NCBI GenBank assembly: GCA_017882715.1
Contig: JADGOY010000003.1
Location: forward strand, 1-64,000
Direction of reading: 5' to 3'
Length of the DNA stretch: 64,000 nt
DNA from: Nakamurella sp.
GTDB taxonomy: Bacteria; Actinomycetota; Actinomycetes; Mycobacteriales; Nakamurellaceae
In this document: positions 42,179 through 52,750 of the stretch, in pieces
How positions within the stretch are numbered: the first letter of the stretch is position 1
How the letters are laid out: each line of letters begins with the position of its first letter
Position numbers and translations under genes: made by a program
Notes under the pieces: model-generated
What the model saw: only the letters and a program-made list of their open reading frames with translations
The model's database searches: none
What the model was told of the DNA's origin: nothing

Positions 42179-42316
42179 ACCAGGTCCTTCGGGTCGACGG
42201 CCCGGTGTGTCCGGGGCCGCCGAAATCCTTGCACCGTTTGGTGAACGAGGGGCGCCGACGCACCGCACTCGTGCGCTATCTCACGTTCAGCCGAGTTGCA
42301 ATTCGGTAACAGCGCG

Positions 42317-43396
42317 TCAGAGCCAGCCCCGTCGTCGCAGCAGCATGTAGAGCAGCACGCACACCGCGACGATGGTGCCGATGGCCAGCGGGTACCCGTA
42401 GGTCCAGGTCAGCTCCGGCATGTTCTCGAAGTTCATGCCGTAGATGCCGGCGATCGCGGTCGGCACCAGGGCGATCGCGGCCCACGCGGAGATCTTGCGC
42501 ATGTCCTCGTTCTGCCGGGTGGTCACCTCGGCCAGCGCGGCGTTGACCAGGGTGGTCAGCATCTCGTCGAAGGTGCTCACCCGCTCGGAAACCACCGACA
42601 GATGGTCCTCGACGTCGCTGAAGTATTCGCGGATCTCGGCAGGTACCAACGGATGTGGTGTTCCGGACAGTGCGCGAAGCGGCGCGGCCAGCGGGGAAAC
42701 CGCCCGCCGGAGCCCGAGAATCTCCCGTTTGAGCAGATAGATCTGTTCGATGTCAACCGGCTTGGACGTGGTGAAGACCGCGTTCTCCATCTCGTCGACG
42801 TCATCCTCGACCTGCTCGATGACGGTGACGTATTCGTCGACGATGCGGTCGGCGATGGCGTGCATCACCGCGGCCGGGCCGATGGCCAACTGCTCCGGGT
42901 CGGCCTCCAGGCGAGCCCGCACCCCGGTCAGCTGGGAGTGCGAGCCGTGCCGCACCGTCACGACGAAATCGTCACCGAGGAACAGCATGATCTCGCCGTT
43001 CTCCACGATCTGAACGCTGTCCGTACCGGTCTGATGGTCGACGTAGCAGACCGTCTTGAGCACCAGGAACAACGAGTTGGCGTAGCGATCCAGCTTCGGG
43101 CGCTGGTAGGCGTGCACCGCGTCCTCGACAGCCAGTTCGTGCAGCCCGAACAGCTTGGCCACCTCCGCCATCTCGTCGGTGTCCGGTTCGTGCAGGCCGA
43201 TCCAGACGAACCCGCTGCGTCGCTCGCGGACCATTTCGATGGCCTGGACCGGATCATGGCAGCCGGGGACCCGGACACCGTCGACGTAGGCAGCGCAGTC
43301 GACGATGGCATCGCGGGCCACGATCGGCAGGGTCCGCTGCGCCGGCCTTCGGGGAACCGTGGGTACGAACGACGGCAAGGACGGCAGGACTGCCAT
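42317..43396 (-). CDS. corA: CorA-family Mg/Co transporter
   Basis: C-terminal TM pair with IAGIYGMNFENMPEL (GMN motif). Confidence 0.95.
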   Translation of the reverse strand: MAVLPSLPSFVPTVPRRPAQRTLPIVARDAIVDCAAYVDGVRVPGCHDPVQAIEMVRERRSGFVWIGLHEPDTDEMAEVAKLFGLHELAVEDAVHAYQRPKLDRYANSLFLVLKTVCYVDHQTGTDSVQIVENGEIMLFLGDDFVVTVRHGSHSQLTGVRARLEADPEQLAIGPAAVMHAIADRIVDEYVTVIEQVEDDVDEMENAVFTTSKPVDIEQIYLLKREILGLRRAVSPLAAPLRALSGTPHPLVPAEIREYFSDVEDHLSVVSERVSTFDEMLTTLVNAALAEVTTRQNEDMRKISAWAAIALVPTAIAGIYGMNFENMPELTWTYGYPLAIGTIVAVCVLLYMLLRRRGWL

Positions 43397-43513
43397 GGTC
43401 GGCCTCCTTCTCCCGAAGGGCGCGCATCAAATGCGCGTCTGCACAGGTCAGGGTACCCGCGGGCGGCCTGTTTGCGGCCCCCGAGGTGCGCGGCGGATGC
43501 GCGGCCGGGCAGG

Positions 43514-44395
43514 ATGGTCGCGGTGATCATCGACCTGCACGCCCACTCGACAGCCTCGGACGGCACGGATTCGCCGGCCGAGTTGATGGCGGCGGCGGAC
43601 GCGGCCGGCCTGGACGTGGTGGCGATCACCGATCACGACAACACCGGCGGCTGGGAGCCGGCCATCCTGGCCCGGCCGGAGCAGTTGACGCTCGTCTGCG
43701 GTGCCGAGTTCTCCACCGTGGTGGCCGCTCCGACCGGCACGGTCAGCGTTCACCTGCTGGGCTACCTGTTCGACCCGCAACACCCAGCGATCGTCGCCGA
43801 GCAGTCCCGCCTGCGTGACGAGCGGCTGCACCGCGGACTGGCGATCGTGGCCAAGATGGTCGCCGCGGGCGTGCCCATTTCTGCCGAGCAGGTGCTGGAC
43901 ATTGCCGGCGGCGCCCCCGTCGGGCGGCCGCATATCGGCCGGGCACTGGTCGATTCCGGTGTCGTCTCCACCGTCGACGAGGCATTCGGCTCCTACCTTG
44001 CCGGCCGCGGGCCGTACTACGTGCCGAAGGCCGACACCGATCTGTGCACCGCTGTCGAGATGATCGGCGCGGCCGGCGGGGTCGGTGTCATCGCCCACCC
44101 GCGCGGCCGGGGGGAGTACCGGGCGCTGACCTTCGACCGGATCAAAGACCTCGCCGACCACGGTCTGGGCGGCCTGGAGGTCGATCATCCCGATCACGAC
44201 GAGGCCGAGCGTGCCGAGTTGCGGTCGATCGCCGCCCGGGTGGGTCTGCTCACCACCGGATCGTCGGACTATCACGGACACAACAAGGTGCTGCGACTTG
44301 GCCAGGAGACGACCGCCCCGGAAACGTTGGCCGAACTGATCTCCCGGACCAGCGGCGTCATCGTCCCGGTGGGTCCCGGAGATTCGCCGGCCTGA
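43514..44395 (+). CDS. PHP-domain phosphoesterase
   Basis: VIIDLHAHSTASDGTDSPAELMAAADAAGLDVVAITDHDNTGGW, IAHPRGR, TGSSDYHG. Confidence 0.92.
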   Translation: MVAVIIDLHAHSTASDGTDSPAELMAAADAAGLDVVAITDHDNTGGWEPAILARPEQLTLVCGAEFSTVVAAPTGTVSVHLLGYLFDPQHPAIVAEQSRLRDERLHRGLAIVAKMVAAGVPISAEQVLDIAGGAPVGRPHIGRALVDSGVVSTVDEAFGSYLAGRGPYYVPKADTDLCTAVEMIGAAGGVGVIAHPRGRGEYRALTFDRIKDLADHGLGGLEVDHPDHDEAERAELRSIAARVGLLTTGSSDYHGHNKVLRLGQETTAPETLAELISRTSGVIVPVGPGDSPA

Positions 44396-44401
44396 AACAT
44401 C

Positions 44402-44719
44402 ATGGTGAAGGGATCGCCACCGCGGCGAGCGGTGCGGATGCTGGACGGCATCGCGGGGTTGTTCAGCGCCGGGACCCTGGTGGTCGGCGTGGTGCTGCTG
44501 CTGATGGCGCTGGCCGCGCCCACCCTGCTGGAGCGGGCAGGTCTGGGCGAGGCCGACGGGCCGGGCTGGTCCCGGGTACTGGCTCAGTTGTTGGTCGGTG
44601 CGGCCGGCGAGGTGGTCGTGCGGCTGCGTGGGCGCTGGCCGACCGGCCCGCGGGTGGGCGCGGACCTGGCGGTGATCGTCGGCTGCCTGGCGGTCATCTG
44701 GTGGGTCTGGTGGCGCTGA
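44402..44719 (+). CDS. Small membrane protein of unknown function
   Basis: 105 aa with two predicted TM segments; 6 bp after the PHP gene. Confidence 0.65.
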   Translation: MVKGSPPRRAVRMLDGIAGLFSAGTLVVGVVLLLMALAAPTLLERAGLGEADGPGWSRVLAQLLVGAAGEVVVRLRGRWPTGPRVGADLAVIVGCLAVIWWVWWR

Positions 44720-44763
44720 ACGAGCCGTGCAACAGTGGCAGCAGCACGGCCTGACCCTCGGCG

Positions 44764-46209
44764 TCAGGACAGACCGACGACCTGGTCCCCGCGACCCTCG
44801 ATGATCATGTTGCCGACCGCCGTCGCGTCCACCCGCCCGGAGTAGTCGCCCCGATCGACCGGGATCGTGGTCGGCACGATCCCGGGGTTGCCGTTCGCGT
44901 CGGCGAACACCGCGAGGCCACCGTCGACGGGCATCAGCAACCGGTCCGCGACAACCGCCGGCAGGCCGAGTGCGCCGGACTTGGTCCACTGCACATCGAG
45001 GTCCTTGACCTGCACCGTTTCCGGTTGCGCCGGCGCGGAGGTCGTGCTGGGCGCGGGGAACACCGAGATCGTCGGCGGCTCGCGGCTTTCCACCGCGGTG
45101 GTCGAGGGGGACGTCATCGGGGCAGCGGCCCGGACATCCTGACTGGCCACCGCGATGAGCTGATCTCCGACCAGCGAGTACCGGGCATCGTCGTTGACCA
45201 CCGATGGTGTCGGCGTGGTGCCGCCGTCATCGCCGGGTTGATCCGCGGCGACGATCTGCTCGGCCGGGATGTCAACCGGGGTGCGGGAGGTCTCGGCGCC
45301 TGAGGAGTCGTAGACCACCACGGCGGGCTCCGGCTCCGAGACCAGCACCGCCACCCGGTCGGCGGTGATGCCGACGATGCGGGCGGCCGGCGCGCCGGTA
45401 TCGATGTCCGCTCGCGGGTCGTGTTTGAACACGTCCTGGCCGTCCGGCTTGTTCGGAGCCGAATCCGGCGTCGCCCAGTTGATCACCACCCGGGCGTTCG
45501 TGCCCTGGTCTGCACAGTGCTCCACGGTGGCGAACTGGTCGTCGGCCAGCGCGATGTCGGTGAAGGTGCAACCGGTGTGGGCCGCGTTCGGCTTGGGTGG
45601 ATCGGGTTCGTCGCCGTACTGGATGGTGCGCACCAGGTCGTCGCGCCAGAGTTCGACGAGGGTCGGGCCCATCCAGGCCGCATACGGGCCGCCGAACGCG
45701 AGCGACCCGCCGACCTGGTTCGGGCTGGTCCGGTAGTAGTGCCGGTCCCCGGTGTCGGGATCCAGCAGCATGACCTGCGAGCAATACCCGTTCTTCTCCG
45801 ACACGACCATCACGCCGCGGACCTTGCCGCGTCTGGTCACCCCGGGAGCGTCGACGTCACCGGATCCGATCGCGCACAGCGGCAGGTTCTCCCGGGCGTA
45901 GGACCAGCGGAACGCGCCGGTGACGGCGTCGTGACCGGTCACCGTGTGCTCGTCGGCGGTGATCACCACGCCGTACGGCGAGGCAACCGACCCCAGCTTC
46001 GGGCTGGTGGCCAGGCTCCAGCGCTGCGTCAGCGTGCTCGGCACGGCGTCCGGTGCGGCCGGCGCCGGGACGTCCGGGCCGAGTACCAACGTGGTCGCCC
46101 GGATGTCACTGGTCAGGTAGACCACAGCGCCAACAACCACGACCACCACCGCGATGACGGCGGCCACGAGCCGATCGATCCGTCGGCGGCGGGCGGTGCT
46201 CATGGTCAC
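44764..46209 (-). CDS. Membrane-anchored PQQ-like beta-propeller protein
   Basis: N-terminal TM, then propeller-like HDAVTGAFRWSYAREN..LLDPDTGDRHYYRTS..DVQWTKSGALGLPAVVADRLLMPVDGGLAVFADANG. Confidence 0.75.
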   Translation of the reverse strand: MTMSTARRRRIDRLVAAVIAVVVVVVGAVVYLTSDIRATTLVLGPDVPAPAAPDAVPSTLTQRWSLATSPKLGSVASPYGVVITADEHTVTGHDAVTGAFRWSYARENLPLCAIGSGDVDAPGVTRRGKVRGVMVVSEKNGYCSQVMLLDPDTGDRHYYRTSPNQVGGSLAFGGPYAAWMGPTLVELWRDDLVRTIQYGDEPDPPKPNAAHTGCTFTDIALADDQFATVEHCADQGTNARVVINWATPDSAPNKPDGQDVFKHDPRADIDTGAPAARIVGITADRVAVLVSEPEPAVVVYDSSGAETSRTPVDIPAEQIVAADQPGDDGGTTPTPSVVNDDARYSLVGDQLIAVASQDVRAAAPMTSPSTTAVESREPPTISVFPAPSTTSAPAQPETVQVKDLDVQWTKSGALGLPAVVADRLLMPVDGGLAVFADANGNPGIVPTTIPVDRGDYSGRVDATAVGNMIIEGRGDQVVGLS

Positions 46210-46262
46210 CGCGCGAGCCTACGCAACGCAGCTGAGCCGGCGCCCGACGCCGCGCCCCCAGG

Positions 46263-47903
46263 TCAGCCGGCGGCGGTCTGGGCGTCGGCGGGTGCACCGG
46301 CACGGGTCCGGCGCCTGGGCCGGCGTCGGCGTGCCGCAGTGGCCTCGGCATCTCCGGAGGCCTCGGACTGCGGACTGACCGTCGGCGTTTCACCCGAGCC
46401 GCTGGTTGTCCGCGTTCGCGTTGCCGCACCCCGGGTAGCGCGTCCGCGGGTGCTACCGGCGGTGGTCCGTGTCCGGTGCCCGCCGGTCTCGCCGAGATCC
46501 TCGACAGCCTCGGCGTCCAGTCCGGCGCGAGTCCGCTGTGCGCGCGGCAGCCGGCCGGTGACGCCATCGGGGATGTCCAGGTCCTGGTGCAGGTGCTTGG
46601 ACGTGGAGTAGGTCTCGAGCGGGTCCGCCATGTCGAGGCCGAGCGAATCGTTGATCAACTTCCAGCGCGGCACGTCGTCCCAGTCGATGAACGCAACGGC
46701 GACGCCTGTCTTACCTGCCCGCCCGGTGCGGCCTATCCGGTGGATGTAGGTCTTGTCCTCTTCCGGGCACTGGTAGTTGATGACGTGCGTGACGTCGTCC
46801 ACATCAATGCCACGCGCCGCGACATCGGTGGCCACCAGCACGTCGACCTTGCCGGAGCGGAACGCCCGCAACGCCTGCTCGCGGGCTCCCTGGCCCAGGT
46901 CGCCGTGCACTGCCGCGGCGGCGAAACCGCGTGCGATGAGGTCGTCGGCCACCTTCGCCGCGGTGCGCTTGGTCCGGGTGAACACCATGGTCAGACCGCG
47001 GTTCCGGGCCTGCAGAACCCTGGCGAGCATCTCGACCTTGTCCAGCGCGTGGGCTCGGTAGGCGTACTGCTTGGTCAGGGTGTGCGTCGCGCCCTCGGCC
47101 GCCAGTTCCGCGCGGATGTGTGTCGGCTGGGCCATGAACGTGCGCGCCAGGGTGAGGATCGGGCCGGGCATGGTCGCCGAGAAGAGCATGGTCTGCTTGA
47201 CGTCCGGCACCATGCCGAGTACCCGCTCCATGTCCGGCAAGAACCCGAGGTCGAGCATTTCATCGGCCTCGTCCAGCACCAGCACCTTGACGGCGCCGAG
47301 CACCAGGTGGCCGCCGTTGGCCAGGTCCAGCAGCCGGCCCGGGGTGCCGACCACCAGGTCGACGCCATTGTGCAACGCGGAGATCTGCGGCTCATAGGCG
47401 CGTCCGCCGTAGACGGAGGTCACCGCCAGGCCGAGGTATTTGGCCGCCTGGTGCAGATCCCGGGTGACCTGGACGCACAGTTCGCGGGTCGGCACCATCA
47501 CCAGTGCCCGAGGCGCACGGCCGGCGGGTAGCTTGCCGTTCGCGGTCAGGGTGAGGCTGTCGTCCAGCGCGAGCCGTTGGAGCAGCGGAACGCCGAAGCC
47601 CAGCGTCTTTCCCATACCGGTGCGGGCCTGGCCGATGAGGTCGGCCCGGCCCAGCGCGATCGGCAGGGTGAGCGCCTGGATGGCGAAGGTGCGTTCGATA
47701 CCGGACTCGCTGAGCGCCCGGACGATGCGCGGGTCGACCCCGAGTTCGACGAACGTCGGGGCCTGCGCCTCGACCTTTGCGTCGCCGATCAGCGGATGGG
47801 AGATGGCGGCATCGGCCGGATCGATCGCGGCATCGGCGATCACGCCGTCGGGGTCGGATGGGATACTTGTGATAGGGGTTGACGTCGTTGGGGTTGAATC
47901 CAT
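46263..47903 (-). CDS. DEAD/DEAH-box RNA helicase
   Basis: GQARTGMGKTLGFG, PTRELCVQV, LDEADEMLDLGF, FSATMPG, HRIGRTGRAGKTG; Arg-rich tail. Confidence 0.95.
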   Translation of the reverse strand: MDSTPTTSTPITSIPSDPDGVIADAAIDPADAAISHPLIGDAKVEAQAPTFVELGVDPRIVRALSESGIERTFAIQALTLPIALGRADLIGQARTGMGKTLGFGVPLLQRLALDDSLTLTANGKLPAGRAPRALVMVPTRELCVQVTRDLHQAAKYLGLAVTSVYGGRAYEPQISALHNGVDLVVGTPGRLLDLANGGHLVLGAVKVLVLDEADEMLDLGFLPDMERVLGMVPDVKQTMLFSATMPGPILTLARTFMAQPTHIRAELAAEGATHTLTKQYAYRAHALDKVEMLARVLQARNRGLTMVFTRTKRTAAKVADDLIARGFAAAAVHGDLGQGAREQALRAFRSGKVDVLVATDVAARGIDVDDVTHVINYQCPEEDKTYIHRIGRTGRAGKTGVAVAFIDWDDVPRWKLINDSLGLDMADPLETYSTSKHLHQDLDIPDGVTGRLPRAQRTRAGLDAEAVEDLGETGGHRTRTTAGSTRGRATRGAATRTRTTSGSGETPTVSPQSEASGDAEATAARRRRPRRRTRAGAPADAQTAAG

Positions 47904-48264
47904 GGTCCTGGGTCGGGCCTTCCTCGCGTCCGCGCGCGTTCACGCTGCAGGCGAGGGGCTGTCCTTGGCATCTCACGTGGCATGCAAGCCGAACCCGAGC
48001 CGTACGGCCACACCGTAGGTTCGATTCCCTCGGACCGACCGGTGGGCGACGCGCGCACAGTGCAGCGGCACAATAGGCGCGCCGCTTGTCCAGGCCATTC
48101 TACCTGCTCAAACGCGTCTGCTCGGTGACGCAGCGCGAGCGGCCCTCGGCTCAGGCATCGGGGCCGGAGCTGGACCTCTAGGCTCGACGGTGATGTCGGC
48201 GGTGCAGCGGACTCATCACCAGGGTTCGCTGTGGCGCGGAGGCGGAATCTTGGACGGAGTGGCC

Positions 48265-48942
48265 ATGACGGACGCGCAGCGGACAGCACGGATGGCGAAA
48301 CGCCCGCCGGAGCAAGCTGTCATCGACCTGCTGGGCGTGCTGGCTTACGGGGAGCTGTCGGCCTTCGATCGGATGGCTGCCGACGCCCGCTATGCCCCCA
48401 CGCTGTCCGGCCGGGTCGCGTTGTCGCAGATGGCAGTGGCTGAGATGGGACATTTCCGGGCCCTGGTGCGGCACCTGGAGGCCAGGGGCGTCGCCGCCGA
48501 GGACGCGATGGCCCCGTTCATCGCCCCGTTCGACGCGTTCCACGATTCGACGGCACCGCATTCCTGGCTGGAGTCCTTGGTGAAGGCCCACGTCGGCGAC
48601 GGCCTGGCGGCGGATTTCTACCGGGAGATCGCCGAGTGGATCGACCCGGAGACCCGTGATCTGGTCGTCGAGGTGCTGGGTGATTCCGGTCACTCCGCCT
48701 TCGCCGTACGCGAGGTGCGCAAGGCATGCCAGGCCGACCCCCGGTTGACCGGACCGCTCGCGCTGTGGGGCCGCCGACTGCTGGGCGAGGCGCTCACCCA
48801 GGCCCAGTACGTCGTCGCCGACCGCGACACGCTGGCCGAACTCATCGTGGTGGGGTCCGGGGATCTGGCCGGCATCGCGGCGCTGTTCCGTCGGCTGCAG
48901 ATGGGTCACGCCGAGCGGATGAAATCCCTCGGGCTGGCCTGA
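48265..48942 (+). CDS. Ferritin-like fold protein
   Basis: [46 protein letters not shown]; an alternative start at 48190/48193 is possible. Confidence 0.83.
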   Translation: MTDAQRTARMAKRPPEQAVIDLLGVLAYGELSAFDRMAADARYAPTLSGRVALSQMAVAEMGHFRALVRHLEARGVAAEDAMAPFIAPFDAFHDSTAPHSWLESLVKAHVGDGLAADFYREIAEWIDPETRDLVVEVLGDSGHSAFAVREVRKACQADPRLTGPLALWGRRLLGEALTQAQYVVADRDTLAELIVVGSGDLAGIAALFRRLQMGHAERMKSLGLA

Positions 48943-49071
48943 GTCGTCCCCCAGGGTCGCGGTTCCTGCGGGTGGTCGTTTCAACCCGAAACCTCACGGG
49001 CATATCCCGCGGGTAGCTTCGACGGATCACATCGGGCGTTCCGCGCGCCCACACCACCAGGGGGTTGCATC

Positions 49072-50856
49072 GTGTGCGGCTTGAGCGGCGAGATCCGATT
49101 CGACGGGACCCAACCTGACCTGGATGCGGTGGCCGCTGTATCCGCGGTGCTGGCGCCCCGCGGGCCCGACGGGCACGGACTGTGGAACGAGGGTCGGGTC
49201 GCGCTGGCCCATCGCCGGCTGGCGATCATCGACCTGTCGGAGACCGGCGCCCAGCCGATGGTCGACGAGCAGCTGGGATTGGTGACGGTCTTCAACGGCT
49301 GCATCTACAACTACCGGGAATTGCGCGACGAGCTCCGTGGCCACGGCTACCGGTTCTTCTCCACCTCGGACACCGAGGTGGTCGCCAAGTCCTACCACCG
49401 ATGGGGCAACCGCTGCGTCGACCACTTCTTCGGGATGTTCGCCTTCGCCGTCCTGGAACGCGACAGTGGCCGGTTGGTGCTCGGCCGCGATCGGCTCGGC
49501 ATCAAACCGCTCTACCTGGCCGAGCGCCCAGGGCGACTGCGGTTCGCCTCCTCGCTGCCCGCGCTGCTGGCCGGTGGTGACATCGACACCTCGATCGATC
49601 CCGTCGCGCTGAACCACTACATGACATTCCACGCCGTCGTGCCTGCCCCGCTGACCATCCTTTCGGGCGTGCGCAAACTCCCGCCGGCCACCGTCCGCAC
49701 GATCGAACCGGACGGCCGTTCCAGCGACCTGACGTACTGGTCGCCGGCACACACCCGGCAGGAGAAATACGCCGGGATGTCCGAGTCCGACTGGCAGGAT
49801 CTGGTGCTGTCGACCCTGCAGACCGCGGTGCAACGGCGGATGGTCGCCGACGTCCCGGTCGGGGTGCTGCTCTCCGGTGGGATCGACTCCAGCGTGATCG
49901 TGGCGTTGCTCGCCGACGCCGGGCAGCACGGCCTGCAGACGTTCAGCATCGGGTTCGAACGGGTCGGCGATCGGGAGGGTGACGAGTTCGAATTCTCCGA
50001 CCTCGTCGCCAAGGAATTCGACACCCATCACCACCAATTGCTGATGCCCTCCAGCATCGTGCTGGACGGCCTGGACGGCGCGGTCGGGGCGATGAGCGAA
50101 CCGATGGTCAGCCACGATTGCATCGCCTTCTACCTGCTCTCCCAGGCGGTGTCGCAGCACCTCACGGTCGTCCAATCCGGCCAGGGTGCGGACGAACTGC
50201 TGGCCGGCTACGACTGGTACCCGCCGCTGGCCGACGTGCAGCCCGAGCGGGCGCTCGAGGTCTATTCCGCGCATTTCTTCGACCGCGACCGGGACACCCT
50301 GGCCCGGATCCTGCAGCCGCGGTGGATGACGGACAACGATCCGAGCCGGGAGTTCGTGCGCGAGCATCTGGACCGGCCCGGCGCGACCACCGCGCTGGAC
50401 AAGGTTTTGCGGCTCGATTCGCAGATCATGCTGGTCGACGACCCGGTCAAGCGGGTGGACAACATGACGATGGCCTGGGGTCTGGAGGCCAGGACGCCAT
50501 TCCTTGACCATCAGTTCGCCGAGGTCGCCGCGGCGTGCCCGCCGGAGTTGAAGCTGGCCTACGGCGGGAAGGGTGTGCTGAAGGAGGCGTCCCGAAAGGT
50601 GCTGCTCGGCGCGGTGATCGACCGCAAGAAGGGCCATTTCCCGGTTCCGGCGATCATCAACCTGGAGGGTCCGTACCTGGAGCGGGTGCGGGACGCGCTG
50701 GCGGCGCCCGAGGCGAAGCAGCGGGATCTGTTCCGGCCGGAGTACGTCGAGGCCCTGTTGGCCGACCCCAACAAGAACCGGACGACCCTGGGCTCGAACC
50801 AGCTCTGGCAGCTGGGGCTGCTGGAGATGTGGCTGCAGCGACACGGTATCGGCTGA
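49072..50856 (+). CDS. Asparagine-synthetase-type amidotransferase, N-acetylglutaminylglutamine amidotransferase-like (TIGR03104-type)
   Basis: Ntn Cys MCGLSGEIRFDG, VFNGCIYNYRELRDELRGHGYRFFSTSDTEVV, PP-loop VLLSGGIDSSVI, FASSLPALLAGGDIDTSIDPVALNHYMTFHAVVPAPLTIL. Confidence 0.9.
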   Translation: MCGLSGEIRFDGTQPDLDAVAAVSAVLAPRGPDGHGLWNEGRVALAHRRLAIIDLSETGAQPMVDEQLGLVTVFNGCIYNYRELRDELRGHGYRFFSTSDTEVVAKSYHRWGNRCVDHFFGMFAFAVLERDSGRLVLGRDRLGIKPLYLAERPGRLRFASSLPALLAGGDIDTSIDPVALNHYMTFHAVVPAPLTILSGVRKLPPATVRTIEPDGRSSDLTYWSPAHTRQEKYAGMSESDWQDLVLSTLQTAVQRRMVADVPVGVLLSGGIDSSVIVALLADAGQHGLQTFSIGFERVGDREGDEFEFSDLVAKEFDTHHHQLLMPSSIVLDGLDGAVGAMSEPMVSHDCIAFYLLSQAVSQHLTVVQSGQGADELLAGYDWYPPLADVQPERALEVYSAHFFDRDRDTLARILQPRWMTDNDPSREFVREHLDRPGATTALDKVLRLDSQIMLVDDPVKRVDNMTMAWGLEARTPFLDHQFAEVAAACPPELKLAYGGKGVLKEASRKVLLGAVIDRKKGHFPVPAIINLEGPYLERVRDALAAPEAKQRDLFRPEYVEALLADPNKNRTTLGSNQLWQLGLLEMWLQRHGIG

Positions 50857-50860
50857 GCCG

Positions 50861-52750
50861 GTGCTTGCTGACAGGGTGGCCGAGATCGACAGGGTGGCCG
50901 AGATTGCCGGCGTGGCCGGTGCCTGGTGCCCGTCGCTGTCGCCGGACGGCGAGCAGGTGGCGTATGTCACCGACCGGTCCGGCCTTCCCAGCCTCGAGGT
51001 CGCCAGTGCGGCAACAGATGTCGATCAACCGGCGCGGCAGGTGTCCTTGCCGGACGAGGAGATCGTATCGGTGGCCTGGTCACCGGACGGACAATGGCTG
51101 GCTTATCTGGTATCGCCCAACGGCCTGATCCGCGCGGAACTGCACGTGGTCCGCCCGGACGGCACCGGGGCCGGAGTGTTGGCCGGGACAGACGACATGT
51201 CAACGGTTTTCGCCGGATGCTGGACGACACTGCCGAACACCTATGCGTTCTCACTTGCCGACGGGGAGGGGCCGGGCGCCGACGTGTGCCTGGTCGACGT
51301 CGTCACCGGCGAGGTCCGCAGGGTGGCGACCGGTGGTTTTCTCGCGGTGACGTCGGTGTCCCCGGACGTGCGCCGGATCATCGCGCGACGCGGCTCGCGC
51401 GGCCGCCGGCATCTGGTGATCGTCGACATCAGTGGTACCGGCCCGACTGGTCTGGCAAAGCGCCTGCTCGCTGCCGACTTCCCGGAGGAGGGAACGGATC
51501 TGGCCGAGGACGGCCGGTTCAGCCCGGACGGGACTGCCGTGTACCTGCGGACCAACGCCGGTCGGGAACGGTTCGTGCTGGCGGTCGTCGAGCTGGCCGC
51601 CGATGGCACCCCGGGACGGTGCCGGGTACTGGCCGAACGCGCGGACGCCGATCTCGAGTCCTACGCGGTGTTGTCTGGCGGCCAGAGTGCTTTCCTGGTC
51701 TGGAATGTCGACGGACGCAGCGTGCCGGAGGTACGGAACCTGTTCACCGGTAACGGTTATCGGTTTGACCTCGGCCAACGGGTGATGCCCGGCTGGTCCG
51801 TTCGCCCCGACGGGCGATCCGCGGTCGTCGAGCTGACCGGACCCACCGAACCACGCAGCCTGTACCGGCTGGACTGGGACGACCCGGGCGCTGCTTCGCC
51901 GGCCCCGCCGTCCGGTACGGGACACAGTGGTCCGCAGGCGCTGGTCGGGATGCCGGCGGCGGAGCTTCCACAGCACTGCATGGCAGAGCCCGATCAGGTG
52001 TGGTACCCGTCACTGGACGGGCTGCCGCTGGCGGCCTGGCTCTACCGGCCGGCCGGCGCGCGCGGCCCGATGCCCACCGTGGTGGTCCTGCACGGCGGCC
52101 CGGAAAGCCAGGAGCGGCCGGCATTCTCGATCCTGATCCAGTCGTTGGTGGCGGCCGGTTTCGCGGTGATCGCGCCGAATGTACGGGGTTCCACCGGGTA
52201 CGGCCGGTCATTTGCTGCGATGGACGATCTGGGCGCCCGCGAGGACTCCTTCCAGGACGTCCCCGCCACGGTGCGGTTCCTCGTCGAGTCGGGCCTGGCC
52301 GTGCCCGGTCAGATCGGCGCGCACGGGTGGTCCTACGGCGGATATCTCGCGCTGATCGCTCTCACCCGATGGCCACAGCTGTTCGCCTGCGGGTCTTCTC
52401 ACGCCGGCATGTCCGACCTCGCCGCTTTCTTCGCCGAAACCGAGTCGTGGATGGCTGCCGCTTCGGTGACCGAGTACGGCGATCCTCACACCGATGCTGT
52501 TCTGCTATATGAACTCTCGCCGCTCAACCGGATGCACGAGGTGCTCGCTCCGACGTTGCTGGTGCACGGAGAGCAGGACACCAACGTCCCGGTGATCGAA
52601 TCGGTGCGCGCGCACGACGCCCTGTCCGTGGCCGGTGTGCCGACCGAGCTGCTGCTGCTGCCGGGGGAGGGCCACACCATCGTCGGCCGGGACGCTCGGA
52701 TCTCCTTGTCGAAGGCGGTGACCACATGGCACGAGCGGTGGATCGCGTGA
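50861..52750 (+). CDS. S9 (prolyl oligopeptidase-family) peptidase
   Basis: GAHGWSYGGYLALIAL nucleophile, LVHGEQDTNVPVIES Asp, GEGHTI His; N-terminal propeller; GTG start 4 bp after upstream stop. Confidence 0.9.
   Translation: MLADRVAEIDRVAEIAGVAGAWCPSLSPDGEQVAYVTDRSGLPSLEVASAATDVDQPARQVSLPDEEIVSVAWSPDGQWLAYLVSPNGLIRAELHVVRPDGTGAGVLAGTDDMSTVFAGCWTTLPNTYAFSLADGEGPGADVCLVDVVTGEVRRVATGGFLAVTSVSPDVRRIIARRGSRGRRHLVIVDISGTGPTGLAKRLLAADFPEEGTDLAEDGRFSPDGTAVYLRTNAGRERFVLAVVELAADGTPGRCRVLAERADADLESYAVLSGGQSAFLVWNVDGRSVPEVRNLFTGNGYRFDLGQRVMPGWSVRPDGRSAVVELTGPTEPRSLYRLDWDDPGAASPAPPSGTGHSGPQALVGMPAAELPQHCMAEPDQVWYPSLDGLPLAAWLYRPAGARGPMPTVVVLHGGPESQERPAFSILIQSLVAAGFAVIAPNVRGSTGYGRSFAAMDDLGAREDSFQDVPATVRFLVESGLAVPGQIGAHGWSYGGYLALIALTRWPQLFACGSSHAGMSDLAAFFAETESWMAAASVTEYGDPHTDAVLLYELSPLNRMHEVLAPTLLVHGEQDTNVPVIESVRAHDALSVAGVPTELLLLPGEGHTIVGRDARISLSKAVTTWHERWIA
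50870..50905. repeat. 18-bp in-frame tandem duplication at the S9 peptidase N-terminus
   Basis: GACAGGGTGGCCGAGATC / GACAGGGTGGCCGAGATT encoding DRVAEI twice. Confidence 0.9.

Noticed and set aside
42296-44395. 699-aa ORF spanning antisense corA and the PHP gene
   Set aside because: Only the part from ATG 43514 has PHP motifs; the upstream part is antisense to corA.
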